From: Acidobacteriota bacterium
GTDB lineage: Bacteria; Acidobacteriota; Vicinamibacteria; Vicinamibacterales; CAVVIG01
Assembly (NCBI GenBank): GCA_018268955.1
Contig: JAFDVO010000014.1
Coordinates: 51,705 to 115,704, forward strand
Length of the DNA stretch: 64,000 bases
Reading direction: 5' to 3'
Below are positions 18,801 through 26,759 of the stretch, piece after piece. Position numbers and translations under genes: made by a program. Every line of letters starts with the position of its first letter. Within the stretch, counting starts at the first letter, position 1. The notes beneath the pieces are model-generated. The model did not search any database. It saw nothing but the letters and a program-made list of their open reading frames with translations, and was not told the origin of the DNA.

Positions 18801-19801
18801 CGGGGTTCTCGGGTGACTACGGCGCGGCGACCCAGGCACAGCTCGACACGCCAGATGGGGTGAGCATCGCGCCGGACGGGGACATCATCATCGCGGATTC
18901 GCACAACGATCGCGTCCGTCGCGTGGACAAGCAGACGCAGATGATCATCTCCGTCGCGGGCAACGGCAAGGCGGGCTACAACGGCGACGACATGCCGGCG
19001 ACCGAGGCGTCGCTCAACAACCCGAGCGGTGTCGCGGCTGCCCCCAACGGCGACATCTACATCGCGGACACGCTGAACTACCGCATCCGGATGATCGACC
19101 ACGCCACCGGCCTGATTCACACCATCGCCGGCGACGGCAACGCCGGCGACGATGACATGAACGTGGGTGATGGCGGGCCGGCGACCTCGGCGCACCTCAA
19201 CATGCCGAGTGACGTCGCGCTCGCGCCGAACGGCGACATCTACATCGCCGACATGTACCACCAGCGCATTCGCCGCATCGACGCGCGCACCCGTGTCATC
19301 ACCACCGTTGCCGGGAATGGCCGGTGGGGCAACACCGGCGATGGCGGCCCCGCCACGGCAGCCACACTGGCCGGCCCTGCGGGCATTGCCGTCGTGCCCG
19401 ATGCGAAGGGGCGGTTGACGCTCTTCATCGCGGACTACTACAACGGCCGTGTCCGGGCGGTAGGCCCCGACGGAATCATCCGGGAAGTATCCGAGGACCG
19501 CGAGACGTTCGAGGCGCCGACACGCGTCGCCTATTCGCGGCGCGGCGGCTGGCTGTACGTAACCGACTCGACCCGCGACAGGCTCGTCGTGCTGAACATC
19601 TCGAAGGTGGCCCCAACCCTGGTGCCGCCGCCGACCCCGGCACCGCGCAGGGCTGTTCCGCCGCCGACCGTTCCGGCACCACCGAAGCCGGTTGCACCGA
19701 CGGCACCCGAGCAGACGATACCCGCCCCGCAGGCGCCACCCGTGGAGCAGCCAGCGCCAGCGACGCCCGCGCCCCAGCCGCCGCCAGAGGTGGGCCAATG
19801 A
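15851..19801 (+). CDS. membrane fusion protein: glycosidase - GT2 glycosyltransferase - NHL propeller
   Basis: A 1316-residue chimera. Residues about 24-300 are a clan GH-A glycosidase-like barrel with candidate acid/base E145 (FALGNEIPP) and nucleophile E230 (LLMAEAGAD). Residues 318-590 are a GT2 glycosyltransferase: VSVVVCAYNAADTLEDN, the DxD motif D400-A-D402, CNMAFRRDAL, and acceptor block GDDVDVCWRLQ near 490. Membrane helices follow at about 605-650, 803-845 and 890-913. An NHL/teneurin-like propeller (about 917-1240) repeats the pattern YAGDNGPA and IADSHNDRVRRVD, and the protein ends in a Pro-rich tail (about 1255-1316). It may build or trim a glycan at the inner membrane, with the propeller outside. 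The GTG start at 15851 is the first in frame. Its end overlaps the ABC exporter gene (ATGA). The substrate is unknown. Confidence 0.8.
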   Translation: MSIALQADPAPPPAASTPGAQRVATDGKFLRTGDDRFLIKGVTYGTFAPDENGYQFPPLERVEQDFRQMAELGINAVRVYTPPRRELLDVALRHGLRVMVGLPWAQHIAFLDNRTLREEIEADLLGAVRTLGGHPAVLMFALGNEIPPSIVRWHGRLRIERFLRRLYRKAKAISPESLFTYVNFPPTEFLDLSFFDVLAFNVYLHKEANLRAYVARLQNMAGHKPLLMAEAGADSIREGEDGQAALTAMHLRVAFQEGACGAFAFAWTDEWWRGGFDVDDWKFGLVDKARRPKAAATAVAQAFADAPFSKAEQAAWPKVSVVVCAYNAADTLEDNLTSLERLSYPNYEVILVNDGSRDRTSDIGHAHPSVRVIDIPNGGLSAARNVGLAAATGEIVAYTDADTRVDRDWLTFLVQPFLRSDVVGSGGPNVVPADDPPIAQCIARAPGGPTHVLLDDRIAEHVPGCNMAFRRDALLAIGGFNPIYLRAGDDVDVCWRLQARGGKIGFAAAALVWHHHRSSVKAYWRQQVGYGEGERWLLAHHPEKFLDGHMLWRGRIYSPLPFVRSLWSERINAGVWGTAAFPSVYRADVHPFAFLPHSVHWQVISFVLAIIGTGVAVSRQHTWAAVLLLATGMVGILATLAKNVSYAWRSDVDSLEGHPLWYRFTVAYLHFIQPFARVRGIIRGILAPPEVIEPVGPRQTSRGPTPSFRESGRALTLLAGGVTEDRYWSETWTNTERVLTALTDWLRKSRAVRIIEIDEGWALDRDVSVLVGRWAWLDIRALVEEHSAGRALLRVNMFLRPTSVGVLSAIAIATGLVISVSAGFALRWPLAGIVVSMLALALVAAAAWRTAQTTAIVQRGIRAVADESAMVRMKSARARVPLLAPSMARVYALRTAALFVVMVTAIAAGTLMLREAATARIIGARKGYAGDNGPAIDAWLDTPGGIVVSPSGEVLFSDSNNNVVRRIDPRNNISTIIGNNAAGPGFSGDYGAATQAQLDTPDGVSIAPDGDIIIADSHNDRVRRVDKQTQMIISVAGNGKAGYNGDDMPATEASLNNPSGVAAAPNGDIYIADTLNYRIRMIDHATGLIHTIAGDGNAGDDDMNVGDGGPATSAHLNMPSDVALAPNGDIYIADMYHQRIRRIDARTRVITTVAGNGRWGNTGDGGPATAATLAGPAGIAVVPDAKGRLTLFIADYYNGRVRAVGPDGIIREVSEDRETFEAPTRVAYSRRGGWLYVTDSTRDRLVVLNISKVAPTLVPPPTPAPRRAVPPPTVPAPPKPVAPTAPEQTIPAPQAPPVEQPAPATPAPQPPPEVGQ

Positions 19802-21654
19802 GCACCACGCCACCGCCCGACGACAACGGACGGCTCCTGCGCTGGACGCTCGAGCACATGCGGCCGTACCGCGGCCGCGTGGCCGGCGTCGGCGCGCTGA
19901 TGCTGCTGCAGGTCGGCCTCGGCGCACTCGAACCCTGGCCGCTGAAGATCGTGATCGACTACGTGCTCGGCCAGCACGAACTGCCTGAACCGCTCAAGAG
20001 CTGGGCCTTCGGGCTGACCGGCGGCGGAACGGCATCCCTGCTCATCCTGTTCGTGCTCGCTGGCGTCGTGCTTCAGCTCGTGCACCAGGTCGCGTCGGCC
20101 GTGGGCGTCCGCCTGCAGACCGACACCGGCCAGCGCATGGTGTACGACCTGCGCTACCGCCTCCTCGAGCATCTCCAGTCGCTCGGACTGCTGCACCACA
20201 TCAGCACGAGCACCGGCGATGCGGTCTACCGCGTGGACGTGGACTCGTACTCCATCGAGAACCTCGCGATCAGCGGCGTCTTCCCGCTGGCGACATCAGC
20301 CATCACGCTGATCGTGATGTTCACGATTCTCGTGAAGCTGGATGTCTCTGTCGCGCTCCTCTCGCTGAGCGTCGTGCCGTTCCTCTTCCTCTCGCTCCGC
20401 TACTATGCGACCAGCCTCTCGTCGCAGGAAGAGAAGGTCAAGGAACTCGAGTCGAACCTCATTTCCCGGCTCTACGAGATCTTCTCGTCCATCCGGCTCG
20501 TGAAGAGCTTCGCGCGCGAGGGGCTCGAGAGCGCACGCTACGCCGAGGCTGGCGCAACCACGATGAAGGCACGCATCGCCGTCACGTGGAAGCAGAGCCT
20601 CTTCGGGCTCATGGTCGCCACGACCACGATCCTCGGCACGGCGCTCGTGCTCATCGTCGGCGGGCTGCACGTGCTCCGTGGCGAGATGACCGTCGGGTCA
20701 CTCATTGTCGTGACCAGCTACCTCGGTGCGGTGTATGGGCCGCTGTCGTCCATCGCGTTCACGACCGGCCAGCTCCAGGCCGCGATCGCCGGGGCGCGCC
20801 GGGTACGCGCCATGCTCGCACTGGAGCCGGAAACCATCGATGACCCTGGAGCGCTCGACGCAGGTGCCGTCACCGGCGACGTGGTGTTCGACGACGTCAG
20901 CTTCAAGTACCCGAGCGGCGCGGACGTCCTGCACAACATCTCGTTCGAGGCGAAGCCGGGGCAGATGATTGCGGTCGTCGGCCTCACCGGTGCGGGCAAG
21001 ACGACCCTGGTCAGCCTGATTCCGCGGTTCTACAACCCGACCTCGGGGCGGGTGCTGATCGACGGCATCGACATCCGGAAGTACAAGCTGCGGTCGCTGC
21101 GCGAGCGGATCTCGATCGTCCCGCAGGATGCCGTGCTCTTCTCCGGCACGATTGCGGACAACCTCCGGTACGGGAAACTCGACGCGACCCGCGAGGAGAT
21201 CGAGGCGGCAGCGAGGGCGGCGCATGCGCACGATTTCGTGATGCGCCTGCCGAAGGGCTACGACACGCCGATCGCCGAAGCCGGCGGGGGGCTGTCGGGC
21301 GGAGAGCGTCAGCGCCTCAGCGTGGCACGGGCCATCCTCAAGTCGGCGCCAATCCTGATCCTCGACGAGCCCACCTCCTCGCTCGACGCGATCTCTGAGG
21401 AGATCGTGTTTGCGGCGCTCAAGAAGCTCCGCGTCGGCCGCACGACGATCGTGATCGCCCATCGCCTGTCGACGGTGCGCGATGCCGATGCCATCCTCGT
21501 CCTCGACGGCGGCCGCATCTCCGCGTTCGGCCGTCACGACGACCTGCTCAAGAGCAGCGAGCTGTATCGGCGCATGTGCGCGCGGCTCTCCGTTGGCAAA
21601 TCGCTCGACGAGCCGGAGACGGTGGACGAGCTCATCCAGGCGGCACGGCAGTGA
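19798..21654 (+). CDS. MsbA-like ABC exporter (fused membrane and ATPase domains)
   Basis: A 618-residue half-transporter. The six-helix type IV exporter domain (about 1-325) starts in MRPYRGRVAGVGALMLL. The ATPase (about 375-600) has Walker A GLTGAGKTT, Q-loop IVPQDAVLFSGTI, signature LSGGERQRLSVARA, Walker B ILILDEPTSSLD and switch IVIAHR. The family moves lipids, lipid-linked sugars or peptides outward. It overlaps both neighbours by 4 bp, so it is coupled to the glycosidase-glycosyltransferase fusion before it and the glycosyltransferase after it. Export of the cluster product is the natural inference. Confidence 0.9.
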   Translation: MSTTPPPDDNGRLLRWTLEHMRPYRGRVAGVGALMLLQVGLGALEPWPLKIVIDYVLGQHELPEPLKSWAFGLTGGGTASLLILFVLAGVVLQLVHQVASAVGVRLQTDTGQRMVYDLRYRLLEHLQSLGLLHHISTSTGDAVYRVDVDSYSIENLAISGVFPLATSAITLIVMFTILVKLDVSVALLSLSVVPFLFLSLRYYATSLSSQEEKVKELESNLISRLYEIFSSIRLVKSFAREGLESARYAEAGATTMKARIAVTWKQSLFGLMVATTTILGTALVLIVGGLHVLRGEMTVGSLIVVTSYLGAVYGPLSSIAFTTGQLQAAIAGARRVRAMLALEPETIDDPGALDAGAVTGDVVFDDVSFKYPSGADVLHNISFEAKPGQMIAVVGLTGAGKTTLVSLIPRFYNPTSGRVLIDGIDIRKYKLRSLRERISIVPQDAVLFSGTIADNLRYGKLDATREEIEAAARAAHAHDFVMRLPKGYDTPIAEAGGGLSGGERQRLSVARAILKSAPILILDEPTSSLDAISEEIVFAALKKLRVGRTTIVIAHRLSTVRDADAILVLDGGRISAFGRHDDLLKSSELYRRMCARLSVGKSLDEPETVDELIQAARQ

Positions 21655-22772
21655 AGATCGTCTTCGCCGGCATCATCGCCCGCTATCCGTTCGGCGGCGT
21701 GACCTGGTGTTCCCTGATGTACATGCTGGGCCTGCGCGCGCTCGGCCACGAGGTCTTCTACATCGAGGACACGGGTGAGGCTGTGTACGACCCGGTGCTC
21801 AACACGCGGTCGAAGGACCCCTCCTACGGCACCAGCTACATCCACCAGTCACTCGAGCCGTTCGGCCTCGGGGATCGCTGGTCGTTCGTGAACTACGACG
21901 GCACCTATCACGGACAGGGCGCGGAGACGGTCAAGCGGTTCTGCGCCGATGCCGACCTGTACATCAACCTCTCGGGAGGCTCGTGGTTCTGGCGTGACGA
22001 GTACGCCCGGATTCCGCGTCGCGTGTTCATCGACTCGGACCCGGCGTTCACCCAGCTGTCCATCGCCCAGACGAAGGACACCTGGTATGTGGATTTCTTC
22101 CGCGGCTTCAATCACCTCTTCACATTCGGCGCGAACATCGGCACGCCGGCCTGCAGCGTGCCGGTCGGCGACTTCACGTGGCTGAAGACATGGCAGCCGG
22201 TCACCATCGCGGACTGGGCCAACGACGTCACGCCCCTCGACCGCTTCTCGACGGTGATGACCTGGAAGATCGAGAGCTTCGCGGATGTCGGCGGCAACAA
22301 GGATCAGGAGTTCGTGAAGTTCATCGATCTCCCCTCCCGCACGCCGCAGCACTTCGAACTCGCGATCAACGGTCCGCAGACGCTGCTCCGTGAGCACGGC
22401 TGGTCAACGGTCGATGCGATGGGCGTGTCGCGCAGCCTCTGGGACTACCGCGAGTTCATCCAGCGCTCGCGCGCGGAGTTCGGCGTCGCCAAGCACACGT
22501 ACGTCTCGACCCGTTCGGGCTGGTTCAGCGACCGGACCGAGTGCTACCTCGCGGCTGGCCGCCCCGCGCTCGTGCAGGACACCGGGTGGTCTGCGCACCT
22601 GCCGTCGGGCGAGGGACTGCTCGCATTCACGAATCCCGACGAGGCGCTCGCGGGGATCGATCGCATCAACACGGACTACGCCTCGCACGCACGCCGGGCG
22701 CGGGAGATCGCGACGGAGTACTTCGCGGCGGACCGCGTCCTGCCCCGACTCCTCGACGTATGCGGCCGCTGA
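21651..22772 (+). CDS. putative glycosyltransferase, CgeB/GT-B-like
   Basis: A 373-residue protein starting at GTG 21651 (MKIVFAGIIARYPFGGVTWC). The N-terminal half has a glycine-rich sugar-transferase start and long aromatic stretches. The C-terminal half, STRSGWFSDRTECYLAAGRP then VQDTGW, resembles the donor-binding end of CgeB/YkvP-like glycosyltransferases. The strict E(x7)E motif of GT4 is absent (ECYLAAGRP stands in its place), so activity and donor are uncertain. It overlaps the ABC exporter by 4 bp and the next glycosyltransferase by 13 bp. Confidence 0.6.
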   Translation: MKIVFAGIIARYPFGGVTWCSLMYMLGLRALGHEVFYIEDTGEAVYDPVLNTRSKDPSYGTSYIHQSLEPFGLGDRWSFVNYDGTYHGQGAETVKRFCADADLYINLSGGSWFWRDEYARIPRRVFIDSDPAFTQLSIAQTKDTWYVDFFRGFNHLFTFGANIGTPACSVPVGDFTWLKTWQPVTIADWANDVTPLDRFSTVMTWKIESFADVGGNKDQEFVKFIDLPSRTPQHFELAINGPQTLLREHGWSTVDAMGVSRSLWDYREFIQRSRAEFGVAKHTYVSTRSGWFSDRTECYLAAGRPALVQDTGWSAHLPSGEGLLAFTNPDEALAGIDRINTDYASHARRAREIATEYFAADRVLPRLLDVCGR

Positions 22773-23797
22773 GAATCGCACATGTCGCCCCGATGGCGAC
22801 GAGCGTGCCCCCGCCAAAGTCCGGCTCCGTCCAGACCATGACGTCGCTCCTCACCGAGGGGCTCGTCGCGCGCGGGCACGACGTCACGCTCTTCGCGCCT
22901 GGCGATTCGACCACGCGCGCACGGCTGCATGCCACCCACCCGCATGGCTACTGGCACGATCCGACGATGTGGCCGTGGGAGATGTACGAGCTGCTGAACA
23001 TCGCGGCAGCGGTCGAGCGGGCCTCGGAGTTCGACGTCATTCACTACGAGGCCGGCTACTACCCGATGTCGATGGCGTTCACGCGGCTCACGCGCACGCC
23101 GGTGTCGCAGACCCTGCATCACGCGCCGAGCCTCGCTGAACTTGCACTCTGGAAACGGTATCCTGACGCGCCCTTTATCGCGATCTCGAACGAGCAGGCC
23201 AGGCTTCTCGCCGGGCTGAACGTCGTCGACATCGTGCCCCACGGCATCGATACCGACCGTTTCACCTTCAGCGCGACCCCTGAGGACTACGTCCTGTTCC
23301 TCGGCCGCTTCACGCCGGGCAAGGGCCCCGTGCAGGCGATCGAGATTGCGAAAAAATGTGGGCTGCGACTGCTGCTCGCCGCCGCCGAAGAGCAGTATTA
23401 TCGCGAGGCCGTCGCGCCGCTCGTCGACGGCACCCAGGTCGTGTACGTCGGCGAGGTGGACTTCGAGACGAAGGTCCGGCTGTATGGCGGCGCACGCGCC
23501 CTGCTCTATCCGGTGCAGGCGGGCGAGCCGTTCGGCCTCGTCCTCGCCGAAGCGATGGCGTGCGGCACGCCGGTCGCGGCGCTCGATCGCGGGGCGGTGC
23601 GCGAAGTCGTTGACGAAGGGGTGACCGGGGGCATCTTTGCGGATGAGCCGTCGATGGCGGACGGACTTCACGCGGTGATGTCGCTGGACCGATGCAGGGT
23701 TCGCGAACGTGCCGTCGAGCGGTTCGGCGTGATGCCGATGGTCGACGGGTACGTCCGCGCGTTCACCAGGATTATCGAAGGACGAAAGGAACGCTGA
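22760..23797 (+). CDS. GT4-family glycosyltransferase
   Basis: A 345-residue retaining GT-B enzyme. The N-terminal Rossmann half begins RIAHVAPMATSVPPPKSGS with the acceptor-side glycine/proline loop. The donor half has the strand FLGRFTPGKGPVQAIEIAKK and the E(x7)E motif EPFGLVLAEAMACGTPV, which binds a nucleotide sugar. The start ATG at 22760 lies inside the end of the previous gene. The stop shares its last base with the deacetylase start (TGATG). The pattern is that of lipopolysaccharide- or exopolysaccharide-type transferases. Confidence 0.85.
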   Translation: MRPLRIAHVAPMATSVPPPKSGSVQTMTSLLTEGLVARGHDVTLFAPGDSTTRARLHATHPHGYWHDPTMWPWEMYELLNIAAAVERASEFDVIHYEAGYYPMSMAFTRLTRTPVSQTLHHAPSLAELALWKRYPDAPFIAISNEQARLLAGLNVVDIVPHGIDTDRFTFSATPEDYVLFLGRFTPGKGPVQAIEIAKKCGLRLLLAAAEEQYYREAVAPLVDGTQVVYVGEVDFETKVRLYGGARALLYPVQAGEPFGLVLAEAMACGTPVAALDRGAVREVVDEGVTGGIFADEPSMADGLHAVMSLDRCRVRERAVERFGVMPMVDGYVRAFTRIIEGRKER

Positions 23798-24582
23798 TGG
23801 CCGGCGCAACGCCGCGACTCGACGGACAGGTGGTGCTCGCGGTGTTCGCCCACCCGGACGACGAGTCGCTGGCGTGCGGCGGCACGCTCGCCCGCCTCGC
23901 GGATCTCGGCGCCAGCGTCGTCGTCATGTGCGCCTCTCACGGTGAGCGCGGATCGGACGCCGGCCCCGTGCGAGACGACGACCTCGGGCGTGCGCGCGCA
24001 CTGGAGATGCGCGCGGCGGCCCGGGCGCTCGGCATCTCCGAGGTCCAGCTCTTCGCGCACCCGGACGGTGAGCTGCGGTGGGCCGAGGTCACGCTCTTCA
24101 ACGCGGAGATTCTCCTCTTCATCCGGCAGCGTCGACCCTCTGCGGTGATCACGTTCGGGGAAGACGGCCTCTACTGGCATCCGGATCACATCGGCGTGTA
24201 CGAGCGCGTGCTCACCGCCGTGAAGTCCCTGGGAGACGATGCCCCGCCGCTGTACTTCGTCACGATGCCGACCGGTGTCATGCCCGAGATCGTGCAGTCT
24301 GCGGTGGCGCGGGGCTGGGCTCCACCTGCCAAGGGGTTCTGGAGCATCACGCCCGAGTCGTTCGGCCTCCTCGCCGAGCCGCACACCATGGCGATCGACG
24401 TGGCGGACGCGGTCCCGCGCAAGCTGTCAGGCATCCTCGCGCACGGCACGCAGATGGGCACTGGCCACCCGTTCAGCGACCTGTCGCCTGTCGACGCGCG
24501 CCGGTGGCTCGGGCGCGAGTACTTCAGGCGCGCCGACATTCCGTGCCGTCCCGATCGCATCCTCGAAGATCTATGCACCTAG
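23797..24582 (+). CDS. PIG-L/LmbE-family deacetylase
   Basis: A 261-residue zinc-dependent N-deacetylase of the LmbE type. Zinc-site motifs are AHPDDES near residue 18 and WHPDHIGV near 127. Enzymes of this family remove acetyl from N-acetylglucosamine-type sugars in GPI, mycothiol, bacillithiol or antibiotic pathways. Within this cluster it most likely trims a sugar added by the neighbouring glycosyltransferases. It differs clearly from the BshB1 copy at 50718. It overlaps the methyltransferase by 10 bp. Confidence 0.87.
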   Translation: MAGATPRLDGQVVLAVFAHPDDESLACGGTLARLADLGASVVVMCASHGERGSDAGPVRDDDLGRARALEMRAAARALGISEVQLFAHPDGELRWAEVTLFNAEILLFIRQRRPSAVITFGEDGLYWHPDHIGVYERVLTAVKSLGDDAPPLYFVTMPTGVMPEIVQSAVARGWAPPAKGFWSITPESFGLLAEPHTMAIDVADAVPRKLSGILAHGTQMGTGHPFSDLSPVDARRWLGREYFRRADIPCRPDRILEDLCT

Positions 24583-25817
24583 ACCTGCTGGACATCCTGC
24601 GCTGTCCCTTCTGCGGCGGTCGTCTGAATCTCGTCACCTCCCTCTTCCATCGCACCAGCGATGACACCATCTCCGATGGTGTCATCGGCTGCGAGTGCTG
24701 CGTGTTTCCTGTGGTGGACGGGATACCGGTGATGCACCTGCAGGGGTCCGCGGTGGCGGCGCGCGAAGCGATCGAGGCGGAGGCCCCGGACCGCGCGCTG
24801 CTGGCCATGGTGGGCGCCGAGAACGACAAGGCTGCAGAGGCATTCACCGAGGCGGCCGCCTCGGCCACCTCGACCTATCGCGACATCGTCAACTCGCTCG
24901 GCGACGGATTCGAAGGGGGCTACTTTCTCTACCGCTTCTCGGACCCGACCTACGTGGTGGCCGACGCTGTCGTGCGCGCGGTGGCAGGCACGGTGCTCGC
25001 GGGCGGCGGACGCGCGCTGGATGTGTGCGGCGGATCCGGGCACCTCACGCGCGCGCTGGTGCCGCTCTCCACGCCTGCGCCTGTCATGGCCGACCTCTTC
25101 TACACGAAGCTCTGGCTGGCCCGGCGGTACACGGCGCCGGGAGCCGTGCCGGTCTGCTGCGACGCGAACATCCCGCTCCCCTTCGCTCGCGGCGCATTCG
25201 ACTACGCCATGTGCTCGGACGCGCTCATGTTCGTCTGGATGAAGCGGCTCGTCGTCGGAGAGATGCTGAGGGCGGTCGACGGATCACCGCGGGCCACGGT
25301 GCTGGTCAACCACGCACACAACCAGCTCGTCTGGAGTCCGTCGCACGGAAACACGCTGACGGTGTCCGGCTACCGCCAGCTGTTCCAGCCGGCCGTGCCG
25401 CGTGCGTTCGGTGAGTCGGCCCTGCTCGAGGAAATCGTGCAGTCCGGCAGAATCGACCTCGCGCGCGTGGACAGCGAAGCACAGTTGAGCCAGGACGCGG
25501 CGTTCACGCTGATCGGCACGAAGGTGGAGGAGGTCTTCCGCAGCCATGCGGTGCCGCCACCGCAGCAGTACAGCGGTGAGTGGTCCATCAACCCGCTGTA
25601 TCAGGTGGATCGGGACGCCGGCCAGCTGCGCCTGACGTTCCGGTTCCCGTCGGACGACTACGAATACGAATTCGGAGCGTGCCGCCGGTATCTCCCTCAA
25701 TCAGCAACGGTCGACGCCGCCGCACTGGCAGCCCTGCAGGCAGGCACTCCGCAGCCCGCGCTCGACGATCTCATCCGTCGCAGGGTGATCGTCTCACTTC
25801 CGCAACGCTACGTCTGA
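24573..25817 (+). CDS. methyltransferase with N-terminal Trm112-like zinc ribbon
   Basis: 414 residues. An N-terminal ribbon, LDILRCPFCGGRL then ECCVFPVVDGIPVM, has two cysteine pairs (CPFC and CECC) as in Trm112/UPF0434 domains. A class I SAM domain follows at about 140-260 with motif I ALDVCGGSGHLTRAL. A C-terminal part of about 120 residues has no recognisable motif. Such fusions are common in sugar or secondary-metabolite tailoring clusters. It is the last of the six overlapping genes. Confidence 0.75.
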   Translation: MHLDLLDILRCPFCGGRLNLVTSLFHRTSDDTISDGVIGCECCVFPVVDGIPVMHLQGSAVAAREAIEAEAPDRALLAMVGAENDKAAEAFTEAAASATSTYRDIVNSLGDGFEGGYFLYRFSDPTYVVADAVVRAVAGTVLAGGGRALDVCGGSGHLTRALVPLSTPAPVMADLFYTKLWLARRYTAPGAVPVCCDANIPLPFARGAFDYAMCSDALMFVWMKRLVVGEMLRAVDGSPRATVLVNHAHNQLVWSPSHGNTLTVSGYRQLFQPAVPRAFGESALLEEIVQSGRIDLARVDSEAQLSQDAAFTLIGTKVEEVFRSHAVPPPQQYSGEWSINPLYQVDRDAGQLRLTFRFPSDDYEYEFGACRRYLPQSATVDAAALAALQAGTPQPALDDLIRRRVIVSLPQRYV

Positions 25818-25886
25818 CCATCAGCGCGGACCTCAGCAGCGTGCGCGCAGCACGTCTGGCGTCCGCCTTGCGTAGCACGGAGCAGG

Positions 25887-26522
25887 ATGAGAGGGATCCT
25901 GCTCGTGTGTCTCGTCGTGGGTGCCGCGGTGCTGCATCCGGCCCCTGCAGCCGCGCAGTCGGAGAACGTGTTCGCCATCGGTGCCAACCTCTCGATCAAG
26001 GGGGGCACAGCCGACGGCACTGATGGTCACGTCAACCCCGGGCTGTTATGGCGTTTCGGGCGCGGGCGTGAAGGGTGGGGTTGGCAGTACGGCCTGAGCT
26101 GGTACTCGGCCGACCTGTCACAGCCGGTGGGGCCTGCGACAACCTCATTCGGCGAACTGCACGTTCGCCCCTTCCTTGGCGGGTACGGATACTCACGCCG
26201 GTTTGGACGGACGCTCGCCACCGCCAGCCTGCTGGGCGGCTACGCGTTCAATTCGTTCGAACTGCAACCGACGTTCGACGACCGCTATCGGACGACACTC
26301 GGCGCATCGACAATCCGCACCGATGTCTCGAACGCGTTCGTGCTCAAGCCGGAGGTACAGGCCTGGGTCGACCTGAGCCGAAAGGTCGGCCTCAACATCA
26401 GCCTCGGCTACATGATCGCCAGACCGGACGTGACGGTCTCGAGTTCACTCGGGCGCGACACCCGAGCCATCCGCGCCGACGTCCTCATGTTCAAGGTCGG
26501 CGCGGTCTACTCGGTGTTCTAG
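25887..26522 (+). CDS. small outer-membrane beta-barrel protein
   Basis: A 211-residue protein with a Sec signal peptide (about 1-24, cleavage after PAPAAAQ). The remainder alternates polar and aromatic residues in eight or so amphipathic strands and ends ...VGAVYSVF, with the C-terminal phenylalanine typical of BAM substrates. The fold is of the OmpW/OmpA-barrel size class; no catalytic motif is visible. It lies 69 bp after the methyltransferase, so it may be the outer-membrane component of the same cluster. Confidence 0.7.
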   Translation: MRGILLVCLVVGAAVLHPAPAAAQSENVFAIGANLSIKGGTADGTDGHVNPGLLWRFGRGREGWGWQYGLSWYSADLSQPVGPATTSFGELHVRPFLGGYGYSRRFGRTLATASLLGGYAFNSFELQPTFDDRYRTTLGASTIRTDVSNAFVLKPEVQAWVDLSRKVGLNISLGYMIARPDVTVSSSLGRDTRAIRADVLMFKVGAVYSVF

Positions 26523-26523
26523 G

Positions 26524-26612
26524 GCGCGGGACTCGGAGCTCGGGACCGGGGACTCGCGGCTCGGGACTCTGGACTCGGAACTCGGGACTGGAACTCGGAG
26601 CTGAGCACTCCG
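26524..26612. repeat. tandem array, 7-bp period (GRACTCG-like)
   Basis: About a dozen degenerate heptamers such as GGACTCG, GAACTCG and GAGCTCG follow the stop of the beta-barrel gene, with a few units one base short or long. It is followed about 40 bp later by the unrelated 8-bp-period array at 26652. Confidence 0.75.
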
Positions 26613-26651
26613 CGCACGAGGCTGCAGGTCGGCAATGCGGGACTCGGCCGC

Positions 26652-26748
26652 GCATTCTTGCGTTCGTGCATCCCTGCATTTCCGCATTCCGTGCATTCGT
26701 GCGTTTCTGCGTTCTTGCATTTCTGCATTTCTGCATTTTTGCGTTTGA
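26652..26748 (-). repeat. tandem array, 8-bp period (AGAAATGC-like on minus strand)
   Basis: Twelve units of the form GCATTTCT or GCGTTCTT (plus-strand reading) run from 26652 to 26748, one of them 9 bp long. The reverse complement of GCATTTCT is AGAAATGC, a rotation of the ATGCAGAA unit at 705-784. It ends 11 bp before the stop of the minus-strand permease gene. Confidence 0.85.
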
Positions 26749-26759
26749 GGCGTAGCCCC

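Noticed and set aside
17981..19927. 648-codon frame opposite the NHL region
   Set aside because: Repetitive Arg/Gly/Asp shadow of the propeller repeats on the other strand.
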